Shown here: piece by piece, positions 10,235 through 18,605 of the stretch
Position numbering within the stretch: position 1 is the stretch's first letter
Layout of the letters: each line of letters opens with the position of its first letter
Source: Rhodopseudomonas palustris
GTDB taxonomy: Bacteria > Pseudomonadota > Alphaproteobacteria > Rhizobiales > Xanthobacteraceae
Direction: 5' to 3'
NCBI RefSeq assembly: GCF_003591005.1
Contig: NZ_QYYD01000003.1
Coordinates: 124,001 to 188,000 of the forward strand
Length of the DNA stretch: 64,000 bases
Notes under the pieces: model-generated
What the model saw: the letters and a program-made list of their open reading frames with translations, nothing else
Database searches by the model: none
What the model was told of the DNA's origin: nothing
Program-made: the position numbers and the translations under genes

Positions 10235-10346
10235 GCGCGCTCCCTCTCCCGCTTGCGGGAGAGGGCTGGGGTGAGGGCGCGCCAAGGATAGTGTCCCGTC
10301 GCGGACCCCCACCCCCAACCCCTCCCCGCAAGGGGGAGGGGAGGAG
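10235..10346. repeat. GC-rich palindromic repeat, copy 1
   Basis: About 110 bases made of two hairpins, tctcccgcttgcgggaga and ctccccgcaagggggag, joined by a conserved linker (ctggggtgagggc...gtcccg). Copies 2 (10412) and 3 (12304) match across the whole length. It sits just downstream of the exporter operon and could form stable RNA structure at the 3' end of that transcript. Confidence 0.85.
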
Positions 10347-10411
10347 CGGAGGCTCCGCGTTTCGTGTTAGTCGCTTGTCTCTCGACAGGTCCGATTGTCT
10401 CCCGCACGCCG

Positions 10412-10525
10412 GCGCGCTTCCTCTCCCGCTTGCGGGAGAGGGATGGGGTGAGGGCGCCCCAAGGATGGGCTCCCGCCGCGGCCCCCCACCCCCGACCCCT
10501 GCCCGCAAGGGGGAGGGGAGGAGCG
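10412..10525. repeat. GC-rich palindromic repeat, copy 2
   Basis: Same orientation and structure as copy 1, 65 bases further on. The flank to the right (gagcgg...ccgcgtttc) also resembles the right flank of copy 1, so the duplicated unit is longer than the hairpins alone. Confidence 0.85.
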
Positions 10526-10632
10526 GCGCCGCGTTTCATGTCAGTACACCTCTTCTCTATCGAGTAGGTCAGTCCGCCTCCCGGAGCTGCGCCGCCGTTG
10601 CGCGCCAAGCGGAGCAACCTCATGCGTCGCGG

Positions 10633-11751
10633 CTACAGTCGGTCGATACGTTCGATGAAGGTGTATTTCTGCTCGTGACGCCGGCGGAGATCGGCAATGC
10701 GCCTCATAAAGGCATCGATTGTTCCGCGCTCTTGTGCGATCGCTTTCAGGTCGGCGAGTAGAACCATCGCCCGGTCGTAACTTTTGACGTTGCGCCATTG
10801 GATCTCGGCTTCGATCTCCACCCACACCTGTTCGCCGCGCCGCTCGATCTCGGCCAGCCTGTCGCGGCGTACACGTTGTTCCTCCTGCTCGCGGCGCTGC
10901 TGCTCGGCGAGTGCCTTCGCGGCCTCGGCTTGCTCGCGCGCCTGCCGAAGTTCGTCGGCGCGGGCACGGAGGTCGTCGACCGTTCGCGCCGGCGCGCGCG
11001 GCGCTGCGGGGAGGCGAACGCGGACCAGCTTGCGCAATTCACTCGTCACGACGGCGTCGCCCTCGAACATCCGCCGTAGAAACCAGGTCTTCTCCTCGTC
11101 GGTCATTGCGGCGATCACCGGCGCGGCGTCGGCGACAGACGTGCCGACGCGAGGCGCACTGTGCTCGGTTGCGGCGGCGATCAGGTCGCGATCGATGTAG
11201 AAGAAATCGGCGAAGGCCTCGAGTGTTGCCGTCAGAGGTCCGAGCCCCGGCAGCGGCTCGGTTTCGTCGGGCGCCACCCTGTCGGCCTCGACGGCCATCA
11301 GCCACACCAGATACAGCACCCGCAGATCACCCTCGAGCAAAGCGATGCGCAACGGCGCCAAATCAGGCAACCCGCCGCTGCCATCGTCCCACTCATCGTC
11401 GAGATCATCGGCATCAATGGCGATGCTCAGGATCAAATGGTCGCCGTATGTCCATGCACGCGCGATGTCGTCGTCCTTCAGAAAGGCGTCAACCTGATCC
11501 TTGCTGATCAACCGGCGTGGCAAGCGGATCATCAGGCAGCGCGTGCCCCAACTGGCCAGATAGAGATGAAGATCGAACCACCGCTCCATCAGTTCGGCGG
11601 GGTCACCTTTGAAGTCGCCCCACTGATAGCTATTGGTGAAACTCGTGTTGGTGATCCGCGCCCGCGTCGACAGCGCGCGCAGCGCCTTGACGTCGGCCGC
11701 CTCGAGCGGGCGGTCGAGCGCCCGGAATTCGTAGTACTGATGCCCACTCAT
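10633..11751 (-). CDS. Conserved-looking hypothetical protein, 372 aa, with C-terminal coiled coil
   Basis: I do not assign a function. The N-terminus (MSGHQYYEFRALDRPLEAAD) and the aromatic stretch around residues 35-85 look like a compact soluble domain. Residues about 105-215 are acidic and helical. Residues about 255-320 form a strongly charged coiled coil rich in Arg/Glu/Gln (DDLRARADELRQAREQAEAA), and a helical tail ends the protein. There is no signal peptide or membrane segment, so it is predicted cytoplasmic. Codon use matches neighbouring genes. It lies 24 bases downstream of the broken small gene at 11776-12182, in the same direction, and the two may have formed an operon. Confidence 0.8.
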   Translation of the reverse strand: MSGHQYYEFRALDRPLEAADVKALRALSTRARITNTSFTNSYQWGDFKGDPAELMERWFDLHLYLASWGTRCLMIRLPRRLISKDQVDAFLKDDDIARAWTYGDHLILSIAIDADDLDDEWDDGSGGLPDLAPLRIALLEGDLRVLYLVWLMAVEADRVAPDETEPLPGLGPLTATLEAFADFFYIDRDLIAAATEHSAPRVGTSVADAAPVIAAMTDEEKTWFLRRMFEGDAVVTSELRKLVRVRLPAAPRAPARTVDDLRARADELRQAREQAEAAKALAEQQRREQEEQRVRRDRLAEIERRGEQVWVEIEAEIQWRNVKSYDRAMVLLADLKAIAQERGTIDAFMRRIADLRRRHEQKYTFIERIDRL

Positions 11752-11775
11752 CGTTGTCGTCCCGCTGGCGCCGCT

Positions 11776-12182
11776 TCAGTTCGGATGCAGCAGCCCGTCC
11801 ATCTCGAGCAGGCGCATCGCCTCCTCCAGCGTCACGCCGTCATGCACACGCCACCATCTGCCGGTCGCCCGCATCCAGTAGATGTCGAAGCTGTCCGGCC
11901 CGATACAGTCGAGCCGGGCGAAGGGCGCGTTGAACTCGGCGCCGCGGTTTTCCTCGAATCCGGACCGGTATCGCTGGAAAAGCGATAGCGTCCGCCCGAC
12001 CACGCCCCGCCGATGTCGACCGGATAGTTGAACTGCGTCGGCGTAATCTTCGGCTGGAAGCGCGGCTTCAGATAATCCGCAATCAACCGCTCGCAGGCTT
12101 CGATGATCGCTTGCTTCTGCTCCTCGGTGACCGGCCAGCGTGGCCGTACCTTGGGCTGAACCCAGGATCTTGCTCTCATCAT
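11776..12182 (-). pseudogene. Small soluble-protein gene broken by a one-base frameshift
   Basis: The first half reads from ATG 12182 (MMRARSWVQPKVRPRWPV) through YLKPRFQPKITPTQFNYPVD to GGRYRF. The natural continuation, FQRYRSGFEENRGAEFNAP through to MRLLEMDGLLHPN, is in another frame (open 11776-12003). The switch falls at a run of four A on the + strand (11978-11981). One additional base there would give a single uninterrupted protein of about 135 aa. Both halves have coding-like composition. It could be a real pseudogene, a phase-variable tract or an assembly error. Function is unrecognised. An alternative upstream start is the ATG at 12194. Confidence 0.7.
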
Positions 12183-12303
12183 GCCACGATCCATTGCCCG
12201 CGCGCGGCGGTCGCTTCTGAATGTTGCAGGCAAGATTACGTGACGACGGCCCCCGGCGTCATCCGTGGCGCTTGGAGAGCAGGTGGGTTGTGCACATGGA
12301 CGT

Positions 12304-12414
12304 GCGCGCTCCCTCTCGCACTTGCGGGAGACGGCTGGGGTGAGGGTGCCACGAGGATAGTGTCCCGTCGCGGACCCCACCCCCGACCCCTCCCCGCAAG
12401 GGGGAGGGGAGCAG
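12304..12414. repeat. GC-rich palindromic repeat, copy 3
   Basis: Same two-hairpin structure as copies 1 and 2, slightly diverged in the first hairpin (tctcgcacttgcgggaga). It lies between the broken gene and the 3' end of the Bug-type gene, so it ends 9 bases before the stop codon of that gene. Confidence 0.85.
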
Positions 12415-12422
12415 ACACGCCG

Positions 12423-13415
12423 TCACGCCGGCTGGAGGCCTAGCGCCTGGGCGCTTTCGAGCCAGACGGGGAGTTCGCGCTGATACAGCTCGTTGCTGTC
12501 CTTGGCGCCGAGTGCGGGCTCTAGCATGAAAGTGGCGAGGGCGGCTTTCACCTTTGCGTCTTCGTTGGCGGCGACGCAGAGCTGGCCGAGGCGGTCGACG
12601 ATCGGCTGCGGCGTCGCTTTCGGCACGGCGAACCCGGTGAAGCCCGAGACGGTGAAGAACTTCGCCGTCGCGCCCTGTTCAGGCAGCGTCTTGATCTGCG
12701 GGATGGCATCGACTTTCTTGGAGTGCACCGCGAACACCGTGCCGCGATCGCTCTCCAGCACCGGCTTTGCCGCCGTGTAGCTTCCCATCGCGACGTCGAG
12801 CGAGCCGTCCAGCATCCCGGTCCACATCGGCGCCTCGCCGCGATAGTGGATCGCCTCGATGTTGAGGCCGTATTGCTTGTTGAGTTCGTTGATCGTCATG
12901 TGCGGCGCCGAGCCGGCGCTGTAGGTGCCGAAATTGACCTTGCCGTTGTTCTTGCGCGCGTAGGCGACGAAATCGTCCAGCGTCTTGATGTTGTGTTTCG
13001 GATTGGCAACCAGCAGCAGCCCGCCGCCGGGAATGACGCTGACCAGCGTCAGATCCTTGTCCATGTCGTAGCCGGGGTTCTTCATCATCACCCGGTTCAT
13101 CACATAGGTCGTCGAGATCGAGCACAGCAGCGTGTGCCCGTCGGGCTCGGCGCGCGCCACTTCGGCGGTGCCGATCGAACCGGAGGCGCCGGCCTTGTTC
13201 TCGATCACCACGGTCTTGTCGACCTGTCGCGAGATGAAGTCGCCGAACGCGCGGGCCAGCAGATCGGTCTGGCCGCCGGCCGGATAGCTGCAGATCAGCC
13301 GGATCTGGCGCGACGGCCAGGGCGTCTGTGCCGAAGCGCCGCGCGCCACGAACGGCAGCGCCAGTGCCGTCGAGCCGGCCGCGATGAAGTGACGGCGATT
13401 GATAGTCGCAGACAT
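12423..13415 (-). CDS. Tripartite tricarboxylate transporter-type solute-binding protein (Bug/TctC family)
   Basis: 330-aa periplasmic binding protein. The Tat-type signal (NRRHFIAAGSTALALPFVARGASAQ) is followed by the family hallmark WPSRQIRLICSYPAGGQTD, with the ligand-loop 'YPAGG', and later VIENKAGASGSIGT. The fold and length are those of Bug proteins, which bind carboxylates for TctAB-type transporters. No tctA or tctB lies nearby, which is common for this family: orphan Bug genes may serve as sensors or share a distant membrane pair. The ligand is unknown. Confidence 0.9.
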   Translation of the reverse strand: MSATINRRHFIAAGSTALALPFVARGASAQTPWPSRQIRLICSYPAGGQTDLLARAFGDFISRQVDKTVVIENKAGASGSIGTAEVARAEPDGHTLLCSISTTYVMNRVMMKNPGYDMDKDLTLVSVIPGGGLLLVANPKHNIKTLDDFVAYARKNNGKVNFGTYSAGSAPHMTINELNKQYGLNIEAIHYRGEAPMWTGMLDGSLDVAMGSYTAAKPVLESDRGTVFAVHSKKVDAIPQIKTLPEQGATAKFFTVSGFTGFAVPKATPQPIVDRLGQLCVAANEDAKVKAALATFMLEPALGAKDSNELYQRELPVWLESAQALGLQPA

Positions 13416-13649
13416 GGTCTCCTCCCTGTTTTTTCAGCGAGGCTAGCGCAGCGCCCGGGGCGCAGCCATCGAACGATGCTGTGACCTTTTGCCACCACGC
13501 GCCATTGCATCCCGCAGCGCGTCACGGCGTTGGCGGTTGGGCACAACTCAATCTCCGGAGCTGATCTTGCGCGTTCCGACGACGCGACGGCGTCAGGCGT
13601 CTTTCAACCTCAGCGCGCAAACTCCGGCGGGGCGGTCGCGGGGGAGGCG

Positions 13650-14411
13650 ATGATTGCGCCGTATTGCGGCGCCGCGCCGCTGCCGGCCGAGTGGCTGAGC
13701 CGCTGGAATCTCGATCCGGTGCTGATCGTTGCGCTCGCCTGCGGCGCGGCCCTGCATCTCGGCCTGCTGATTCGCGAGCGCGCCGATGATCGCAACGCCC
13801 GGCTTGCACTGGCCGGCAGTGCCTGGACGCTGATAGCGTTGCTGCTGGTGTCGCCGCTGTGCGCGCTGACCTCGGCGCTGTTCTCGGCGCGGGTTGCACA
13901 TCACGTCGTGCTGATCGCCGCGGTTGCGCCGCTGCTTGTGCTGTCTCTGCCGCAACGTTTCGCGCGGCTGCGCCTGCCCGGTGTCGCCGGCAGCGGGGCA
14001 TTCGTGCTGCACATGGTGCTGTTGTGGCTCTGGCATGCGCCGGCGCCGTATGCGGCGGCGCTGGCCGATACACGGATGTTCTGGATGATGGAGCTGAGCT
14101 TGCTCGGCAGCGCGCTGCTGCTGTGGCTCGCGGTGCTGGCGCCGGCGGCGCGGCTCGGCAGCGCGATGGCGCTATTACTCGGCTCGGTGGTGCAGATGGG
14201 GCTGCTCGGCGCGGTGATCACCTTCGCGCGGACGCCGCTGTACGAGGTGCATCTCGGCGCCACCGCGCCGTGGGGGCTGTCCGCGCTGCAGGATCAGCAG
14301 CTCGCCGGGCTGGTCATGTGGGTGCCGGCGGCGATCCCGTATCTGATCGCGGCGCTGATGCTTCTGGTCGGCCGGTTCGGCGCGGGCCTCGCCGATGAAC
14401 CCGCGCGATGA
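13650..14411 (+). CDS. ctaG: Cytochrome c oxidase assembly factor, CtaG (caa3) type
   Basis: 253-aa polytopic membrane protein with about seven hydrophobic segments. It is of the CtaG/PF09678 type known from Bacillus caa3 oxidase assembly. This family is distinct from the copper chaperone Cox11, also called CtaG. His-containing helices (ARVAHHVVLIAAVAPLL, HMVLLWLWHAPAPYA) match the family. The start is the ATG at 13650, directly after GGGGAGGCG; the open frame upstream of it shows no coding signal. It overlaps the next gene by ATGA. Its position before coxB and the subunit I gene supports a role in copper delivery or oxidase assembly. Confidence 0.85.
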   Translation: MIAPYCGAAPLPAEWLSRWNLDPVLIVALACGAALHLGLLIRERADDRNARLALAGSAWTLIALLLVSPLCALTSALFSARVAHHVVLIAAVAPLLVLSLPQRFARLRLPGVAGSGAFVLHMVLLWLWHAPAPYAAALADTRMFWMMELSLLGSALLLWLAVLAPAARLGSAMALLLGSVVQMGLLGAVITFARTPLYEVHLGATAPWGLSALQDQQLAGLVMWVPAAIPYLIAALMLLVGRFGAGLADEPAR

Positions 14412-14902
14412 TCGCGTGGCTCAAGGCGATCCATATCGCCGCGCTGATCGTGTGGTGCGGCGGCCTTTTGGTGCTGCCGGGCCTGTTCACGCGGCGAACC
14501 CTGCTGAACCGCCGCGAGGCGACCGAAATGCACCGCTACATCCGGACCTTGTTCATCGGCCTGATTTCGCCGGCGGGATTCGTCGCGGTGGTGGCCGGCA
14601 CGGCGCTGTTGTTCTTGCGCGAAGCGTTCACCACCTGGATGATGCTGAAGCTGCTTGCGGTCGGACTGCTGGTGATCATTCACATGCGGGCCGGCTATGT
14701 GCTGCTCAGCGTGTTCGAACCGGAGGGGCATTACGCGCCGTGGCGGCGCTGGGTGATGACTGCCGTGACCGTCATGGTGATCGGCGTGATCCTGGTGCTG
14801 ATCCTGGACAAGCCCGCGATCGATCATGGCGCCGTGCCGGCGTGGTTGCGCACGCCGGGCGCGCTTCAGTCATCGTTCGAAACCATGATGCCGATGCCGT
14901 GA
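14408..14902 (+). CDS. CopD/HemJ-like membrane protein
   Basis: 164 aa, four hydrophobic helices. The opening MIAWLKAIHIAALIVWCGGLLVLP resembles the first helix of the HemJ/UPF0093 and CopD families, with conserved His in helix 1 and 'IHMRAGYVLL' in the third helix. HemJ is protoporphyrinogen oxidase; CopD family members handle copper. In an oxidase cluster either haem or copper supply is plausible, and sequence alone does not decide. It is coupled to ctaG by a 4-base overlap. Its last 37 bases overlap the 3' end of the oppositely transcribed DUF2231 gene. Confidence 0.8.
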   Translation: MIAWLKAIHIAALIVWCGGLLVLPGLFTRRTLLNRREATEMHRYIRTLFIGLISPAGFVAVVAGTALLFLREAFTTWMMLKLLAVGLLVIIHMRAGYVLLSVFEPEGHYAPWRRWVMTAVTVMVIGVILVLILDKPAIDHGAVPAWLRTPGALQSSFETMMPMP

Positions 14903-15348
14903 TCGAAAACCAGCTTGCCACCGTGCCAGCCCGCGATGCCGACGAACACCGAGCCGAGCGCCGACATCATCAGGCCGACCGGCAGGATGTTCTCGTGATC
15001 GTAGAGCCGCAGCCCCCAATTGGCGCCTGCGATCGATACCAGCATGACGCCCGCGATGGCGTGCATCCAGCTTGCTGTGCGTTTGCGGATGCCCTCGACC
15101 GCGAGCAATTCGGCGGTGCCGGCGAGGCTGGCAGCGACGCCGAGCCAGAACGCGAAGCCGCTCGCCCACAATCCGGCGCGCGCCCAGAACGGATCGGCAC
15201 CCCACCAGTAGAAGACGTCGCAGCCGAGTGTTGCTATCACCAGCGCGATCGGGAAGGACACCATCATCGCATGGATCGGATGGCCGGCGAGCGCCACGAT
15301 CGAGCTGGTATCGTAAGCGCGGACTTCTTCGATGACGGTCTTCGGCAT
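14866..15348 (-). CDS. DUF2231 family membrane protein
   Basis: 160 aa with four hydrophobic helices. The stretch AGHPIHAMMVSFPIALVIATLG is the DUF2231 signature (HPIH...FPIAL), with a second conserved helix around GVAASLAGTAELLAVEG. Family function is not established; some members are predicted haem or redox membrane proteins. It is transcribed against the surrounding oxidase cluster. Its 3' end overlaps the CopD/HemJ-like gene by 37 bases, and its start is only 21 bases from the coxB start. It would therefore have to share promoter space with coxB. Confidence 0.87.
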   Translation of the reverse strand: MPKTVIEEVRAYDTSSIVALAGHPIHAMMVSFPIALVIATLGCDVFYWWGADPFWARAGLWASGFAFWLGVAASLAGTAELLAVEGIRKRTASWMHAIAGVMLVSIAGANWGLRLYDHENILPVGLMMSALGSVFVGIAGWHGGKLVFDHGIGIMVSNDD

Positions 15349-15369
15349 GGTGCACCTCGCACCAGCCTA

Positions 15370-16074
15370 ATGCGCCGGAGCCGCGCTTGGTTCAAAGCGG
15401 GCGTGATCGGCAACGGCAGCCTGCTGATCGCCGGCTGCTCCGGGCCGCTGTCGACGGTCGATCCGGCCGGGGCGAGTGCAGCGGCGATCGCGTCGCTGTG
15501 GTGGGCGATGCTGATCGGCGCCACGCTGTTGTTCGCGCTGGTGATGGCGCTGTTGCTGTGGGTGTTTCTCAAGCCCGCGGCGAAGCGCAGCGCCTCGCCG
15601 AAACTTTGGTTGGTCGGCGGCGGGCTGGTGCTGCCGGCGTTGGTGCTGACGCCGCTGCTTGGCTACGGCCTGTATATCGGCGAGAAACTCCTGGCGCATC
15701 CGCGCGCCGATGCGCCGGTGCGGATCGATGTGCTGGTGCGGCAATGGGACTGGACCTTCCGCTATCCCGGCCCGAATGGCACGCGCGTCTCGGTGAATGA
15801 ATTGCACCTGCCGGTCGGCCGCGCCGCCGATCTCCACGTCACCACCGCCGATGTCATTCACGGCTTCTGGATTCCGCGTCTCGGCGGCAAGGTCGACGCG
15901 ATCCCGGGCCACACCAATGTGGTGCGGCTGTCGGCATCGCAAGCCGGGAGCTATCGCGGCGTCTGCGCCGAATTCTGCGGCACCGGCCACACCGTGATGG
16001 ACTTTGCCGTCGAGGCGCACGACGGCGACGCGTTCGACGCGCAGCTCGACAAACTCTCGAAGGATACACCATGA
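15370..16074 (+). CDS. coxB: Cytochrome c oxidase subunit II
   Basis: 234 aa. Lipoprotein-like N-terminus (SLLIAGC), two transmembrane helices (about residues 37-62 and 80-102), then the periplasmic cupredoxin domain. CuA ligands are present: His164 (DVIHGFW), then Cys199, Cys203, His207 and Met210 in CAEFCGTGHTVM. VRQWDWTFRYPG is the aromatic electron-entry region. No fused cytochrome c domain follows, so this is not a caa3-type subunit. The ATG at 15370 is the first in the coding-like part of a longer open frame. It overlaps the subunit I gene by ATGA. Confidence 0.93.
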   Translation: MRRSRAWFKAGVIGNGSLLIAGCSGPLSTVDPAGASAAAIASLWWAMLIGATLLFALVMALLLWVFLKPAAKRSASPKLWLVGGGLVLPALVLTPLLGYGLYIGEKLLAHPRADAPVRIDVLVRQWDWTFRYPGPNGTRVSVNELHLPVGRAADLHVTTADVIHGFWIPRLGGKVDAIPGHTNVVRLSASQAGSYRGVCAEFCGTGHTVMDFAVEAHDGDAFDAQLDKLSKDTP

Positions 16075-18605
16075 GCGAGCAGCGCCCCGATACGCCGGCC
16101 GCTGCGACCAGCGCGATCGCCCTGCACAAGCAGCTCGAGCGGATCTGGGGCACGGCGGCCGGCTGGGGCCGCTTGGCCGCCGTCAACCACACCATCGTGG
16201 GGCGGCGCTTCATCCTCACGGCCTTCGTGTTCTTCGGCGTCGGCGGTGTGCTGGCGATGCTGATCCGCGCCCAGCTCGCCACGCCGCGCAGCGCCTTCCT
16301 CGAGCCCGGCCTATACAACCAGATCTTCACCATGCATGGCACGGTGATGATGTTCCTGTTCGCCATCCCGATGTTCGAAGGGCTGGCGATCTATCTGCTA
16401 CCGAAGATGCTCGGCGCGCGCGACATGGCGTTCCCGCGGCTCGGCGCCTATGGTTATTGGTGCTATCTGTTCGGCGGCTCCATCCTGCTTGTCGCGATGG
16501 CGCTCGGACTGGCGCCGGACGGCGGCTGGTTCATGTACACGCCGCTCAGTTCGAAGGCCTACACGCCCGGCATCAACGCCGACATCTGGCTGATCGGCAT
16601 CACCTTCGTGGAGATCTCGGCGCTGTCGGCGGCGGTCGAGATCATCGCGACCATTCTCAAGATGCGCGCGCCCGGCATGTCGCTCGACAAGATGCCGCTA
16701 CTGGCGTGGTATCTGCTCGTCACCGCCTTCATGATGCTGTTCGGCTTTCCGCCGCTGATCCTCGGCTCGGTGCTGCTCGAGGTCGAGCGCGCCTTCGACC
16801 TGCCGTTCTTCGACGCGGCGCGCGGCGGCGACTCGCTGTTGTGGCAGCATCTGTTCTGGCTGTTCGGCCATCCCGAAGTGTACATCATTTTCCTGCCGGC
16901 AGCCGGCATGGTGTCGACCATCCTCCCGGTGCTCGCGCGGCGTGAGATCCTCGGCTACACTTGGATCGTCGTCAGCATCGTGGCGCTCGCTTTCCTCAGC
17001 TTCGGGCTGTGGGTGCACCACATGTTCACCGTCGGCATCCCCCATCTGGCGCTGGCGTTCTTCTCGTCGGCTTCGACCGCCGTGGCGGTGCCGACCGCGG
17101 TGCAGATCTTCGCCTGGATCGGCACGCTGGCGGCGGGCCGACCGCAGCTCAAGCTGCCGATGTTGTATCTGCTAGGCTTCTTCTCGGTGTTCGTGCTCGG
17201 CGGGCTGACCGGCGTGATGCTGGCGATCGTGCCGTTCAACTGGCAGGTCCACGATACGCATTTCGTCGTCGCGCATCTGCACTACGTGCTGGTCGGCGGC
17301 TTCATCTTCCCGATGCTGGCGGCAGCGTATTACTGGCTGCCGCATTTCACCGGCCGCGTGCCGCGCCACAGCCTCGGCGTGCCGGCGTTCTGGCTGGTCA
17401 TCATCGGCTTCAACCTCACCTTTCTGCTCATGCACTGGACCGGTCTGCTCGGCATGCCCAGGCGGATCAGCACCTACGGCGCCGACACCGGATGGGAGTG
17501 GCTCAATCTGGTGTCGTCGATTGGCGGCTTCGTGATGGCGATCGGCTTCGCGCTGTTCACCGTCGACGTGTTGATGCATTGGCTGCACGGCAAGCGCAGC
17601 CCGCGCAATCCATGGTCGGCCGGCACGCTGGAATGGGCGATCCCGACGCCGCCGGCGAGCTACGCCTTCGCATCGCTCCCCGACGTCGCGAGCCGCGCGC
17701 CGCTGGCGGACATGCCCGATCTTGCCAATCACCTCGCGCGCGGCGACGGCTATCTCGGCTTCGTCCGGCACGGCTGGCTCGAGACGCTCGGCGTCGACGT
17801 GATGTCGGGGCGGCTCGAGCAGATCGTGCGGCTGCCGTCGCCGACCAAGCTGCCGCTGATCACCGCGCTGGTCACCGGCGTGTTCTTCGTTGCCGTACTG
17901 TTCAAGCTGTACTGGCTCGCGGTGCTGGCGCTGCCGGCGATCGCGGCGATGTTCCTGGCCTGGACGCCGACCTCGGGCGAACGCAGCGATCAGGGCGAGC
18001 TGCCGATCGGCAACGGCGCGCAGGCGGTGCTGCACAGCGAGGCCGCGTCGCCGCCGTCGCTGTGGGCGATGGGACTGACGCTGGCCGCCGACGCCACCGC
18101 TTATGCATCGCTCGCCTTCGGGCTGCTGTTCTTGTGGGTGGTTGCGCCGAACTGGCCGCCGCCGGCGCTGATCGACTGGACGCCGATCGGCGCCGCGCTG
18201 ATGGCGGGCGGCGCGGTCATTGCGGGGCTCGCCGGCGCTGCGGCGACCACGCGGCGCGTCATCGGCAGCAGAGTGCGACGCGAGGGCGCGCTGGCGGTCG
18301 CGGTCATCGGCTATGGCGCGGCGCTGGCCGGGCTGGCGCTGGTGATCGCCGCGGTGCCAGATCCGACCCGGCATGCTTATGCAGCCGCCACGCTGGTGAT
18401 CCTGCTGTATGTCGGACTGCACGTCGCGGTCGGCGCCGTGTTCGCCGGCTTCGGCATCTGGCGCAGCCGCGCCGGCTATGTCTCGGCGCGGCGTAGCGCC
18501 GACCTGCGGATCGGCGCGCTGTGGCACGCCTTTACGGCGGCGATGGCTGGCGGCACGCTGCTGATCGTCTACGGCCTGCCGCTGGTGATGGGAGCGCCGC
18601 GATGA
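16071..18605 (+). CDS. ctaD: Cytochrome c oxidase subunit I fused to a subunit III-like domain
   Basis: 844 aa; a stand-alone subunit I is about 530-560 aa. All haem-copper ligands are present: His about 88 (TMHGTVMMF) for low-spin haem, His267-Tyr271 (HPEVY, the CuB crosslink pair), His316/His317 (VHHMF), and His402/His404 (AHLHYVL). From about residue 590 the protein continues as a further set of helices resembling subunit III, including WAMGLTLAADATAYASLAFG. It is the catalytic subunit of a proton-pumping oxygen reductase. HPEVY identifies an A-type-like active site; the exact subfamily needs alignment. Confidence 0.92.
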   Translation: MSEQRPDTPAAATSAIALHKQLERIWGTAAGWGRLAAVNHTIVGRRFILTAFVFFGVGGVLAMLIRAQLATPRSAFLEPGLYNQIFTMHGTVMMFLFAIPMFEGLAIYLLPKMLGARDMAFPRLGAYGYWCYLFGGSILLVAMALGLAPDGGWFMYTPLSSKAYTPGINADIWLIGITFVEISALSAAVEIIATILKMRAPGMSLDKMPLLAWYLLVTAFMMLFGFPPLILGSVLLEVERAFDLPFFDAARGGDSLLWQHLFWLFGHPEVYIIFLPAAGMVSTILPVLARREILGYTWIVVSIVALAFLSFGLWVHHMFTVGIPHLALAFFSSASTAVAVPTAVQIFAWIGTLAAGRPQLKLPMLYLLGFFSVFVLGGLTGVMLAIVPFNWQVHDTHFVVAHLHYVLVGGFIFPMLAAAYYWLPHFTGRVPRHSLGVPAFWLVIIGFNLTFLLMHWTGLLGMPRRISTYGADTGWEWLNLVSSIGGFVMAIGFALFTVDVLMHWLHGKRSPRNPWSAGTLEWAIPTPPASYAFASLPDVASRAPLADMPDLANHLARGDGYLGFVRHGWLETLGVDVMSGRLEQIVRLPSPTKLPLITALVTGVFFVAVLFKLYWLAVLALPAIAAMFLAWTPTSGERSDQGELPIGNGAQAVLHSEAASPPSLWAMGLTLAADATAYASLAFGLLFLWVVAPNWPPPALIDWTPIGAALMAGGAVIAGLAGAAATTRRVIGSRVRREGALAVAVIGYGAALAGLALVIAAVPDPTRHAYAAATLVILLYVGLHVAVGAVFAGFGIWRSRAGYVSARRSADLRIGALWHAFTAAMAGGTLLIVYGLPLVMGAPR

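Noticed and set aside
8961-10508. 515-codon minus-strand open frame
   Set aside because: Antisense to the ABC-2 permease gene and repeat DNA, with low-complexity His/Gln/Arg translation.
10235-10525. Short tandem-looking palindromic units as a CRISPR array
   Set aside because: Only two adjacent copies about 110 bases long, with no regular spacers and no cas genes; they are dispersed hairpin repeats.
12423-13415. A complete tripartite tricarboxylate transporter
   Set aside because: Only the binding protein is present. No TctA- or TctB-like membrane gene is found within the window.
14395-15369. N-terminal 325 codons of the long frame that ends as coxB
   Set aside because: They run across the CopD/HemJ-like gene in another frame and antisense to DUF2231. 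The coxB protein proper begins at the lipoprotein-like signal at 15370.
16961-18496. 511-codon + frame inside the oxidase subunit I gene
   Set aside because: It is a shifted-frame shadow of the subunit I gene, which has all haem and copper ligands in its own frame.
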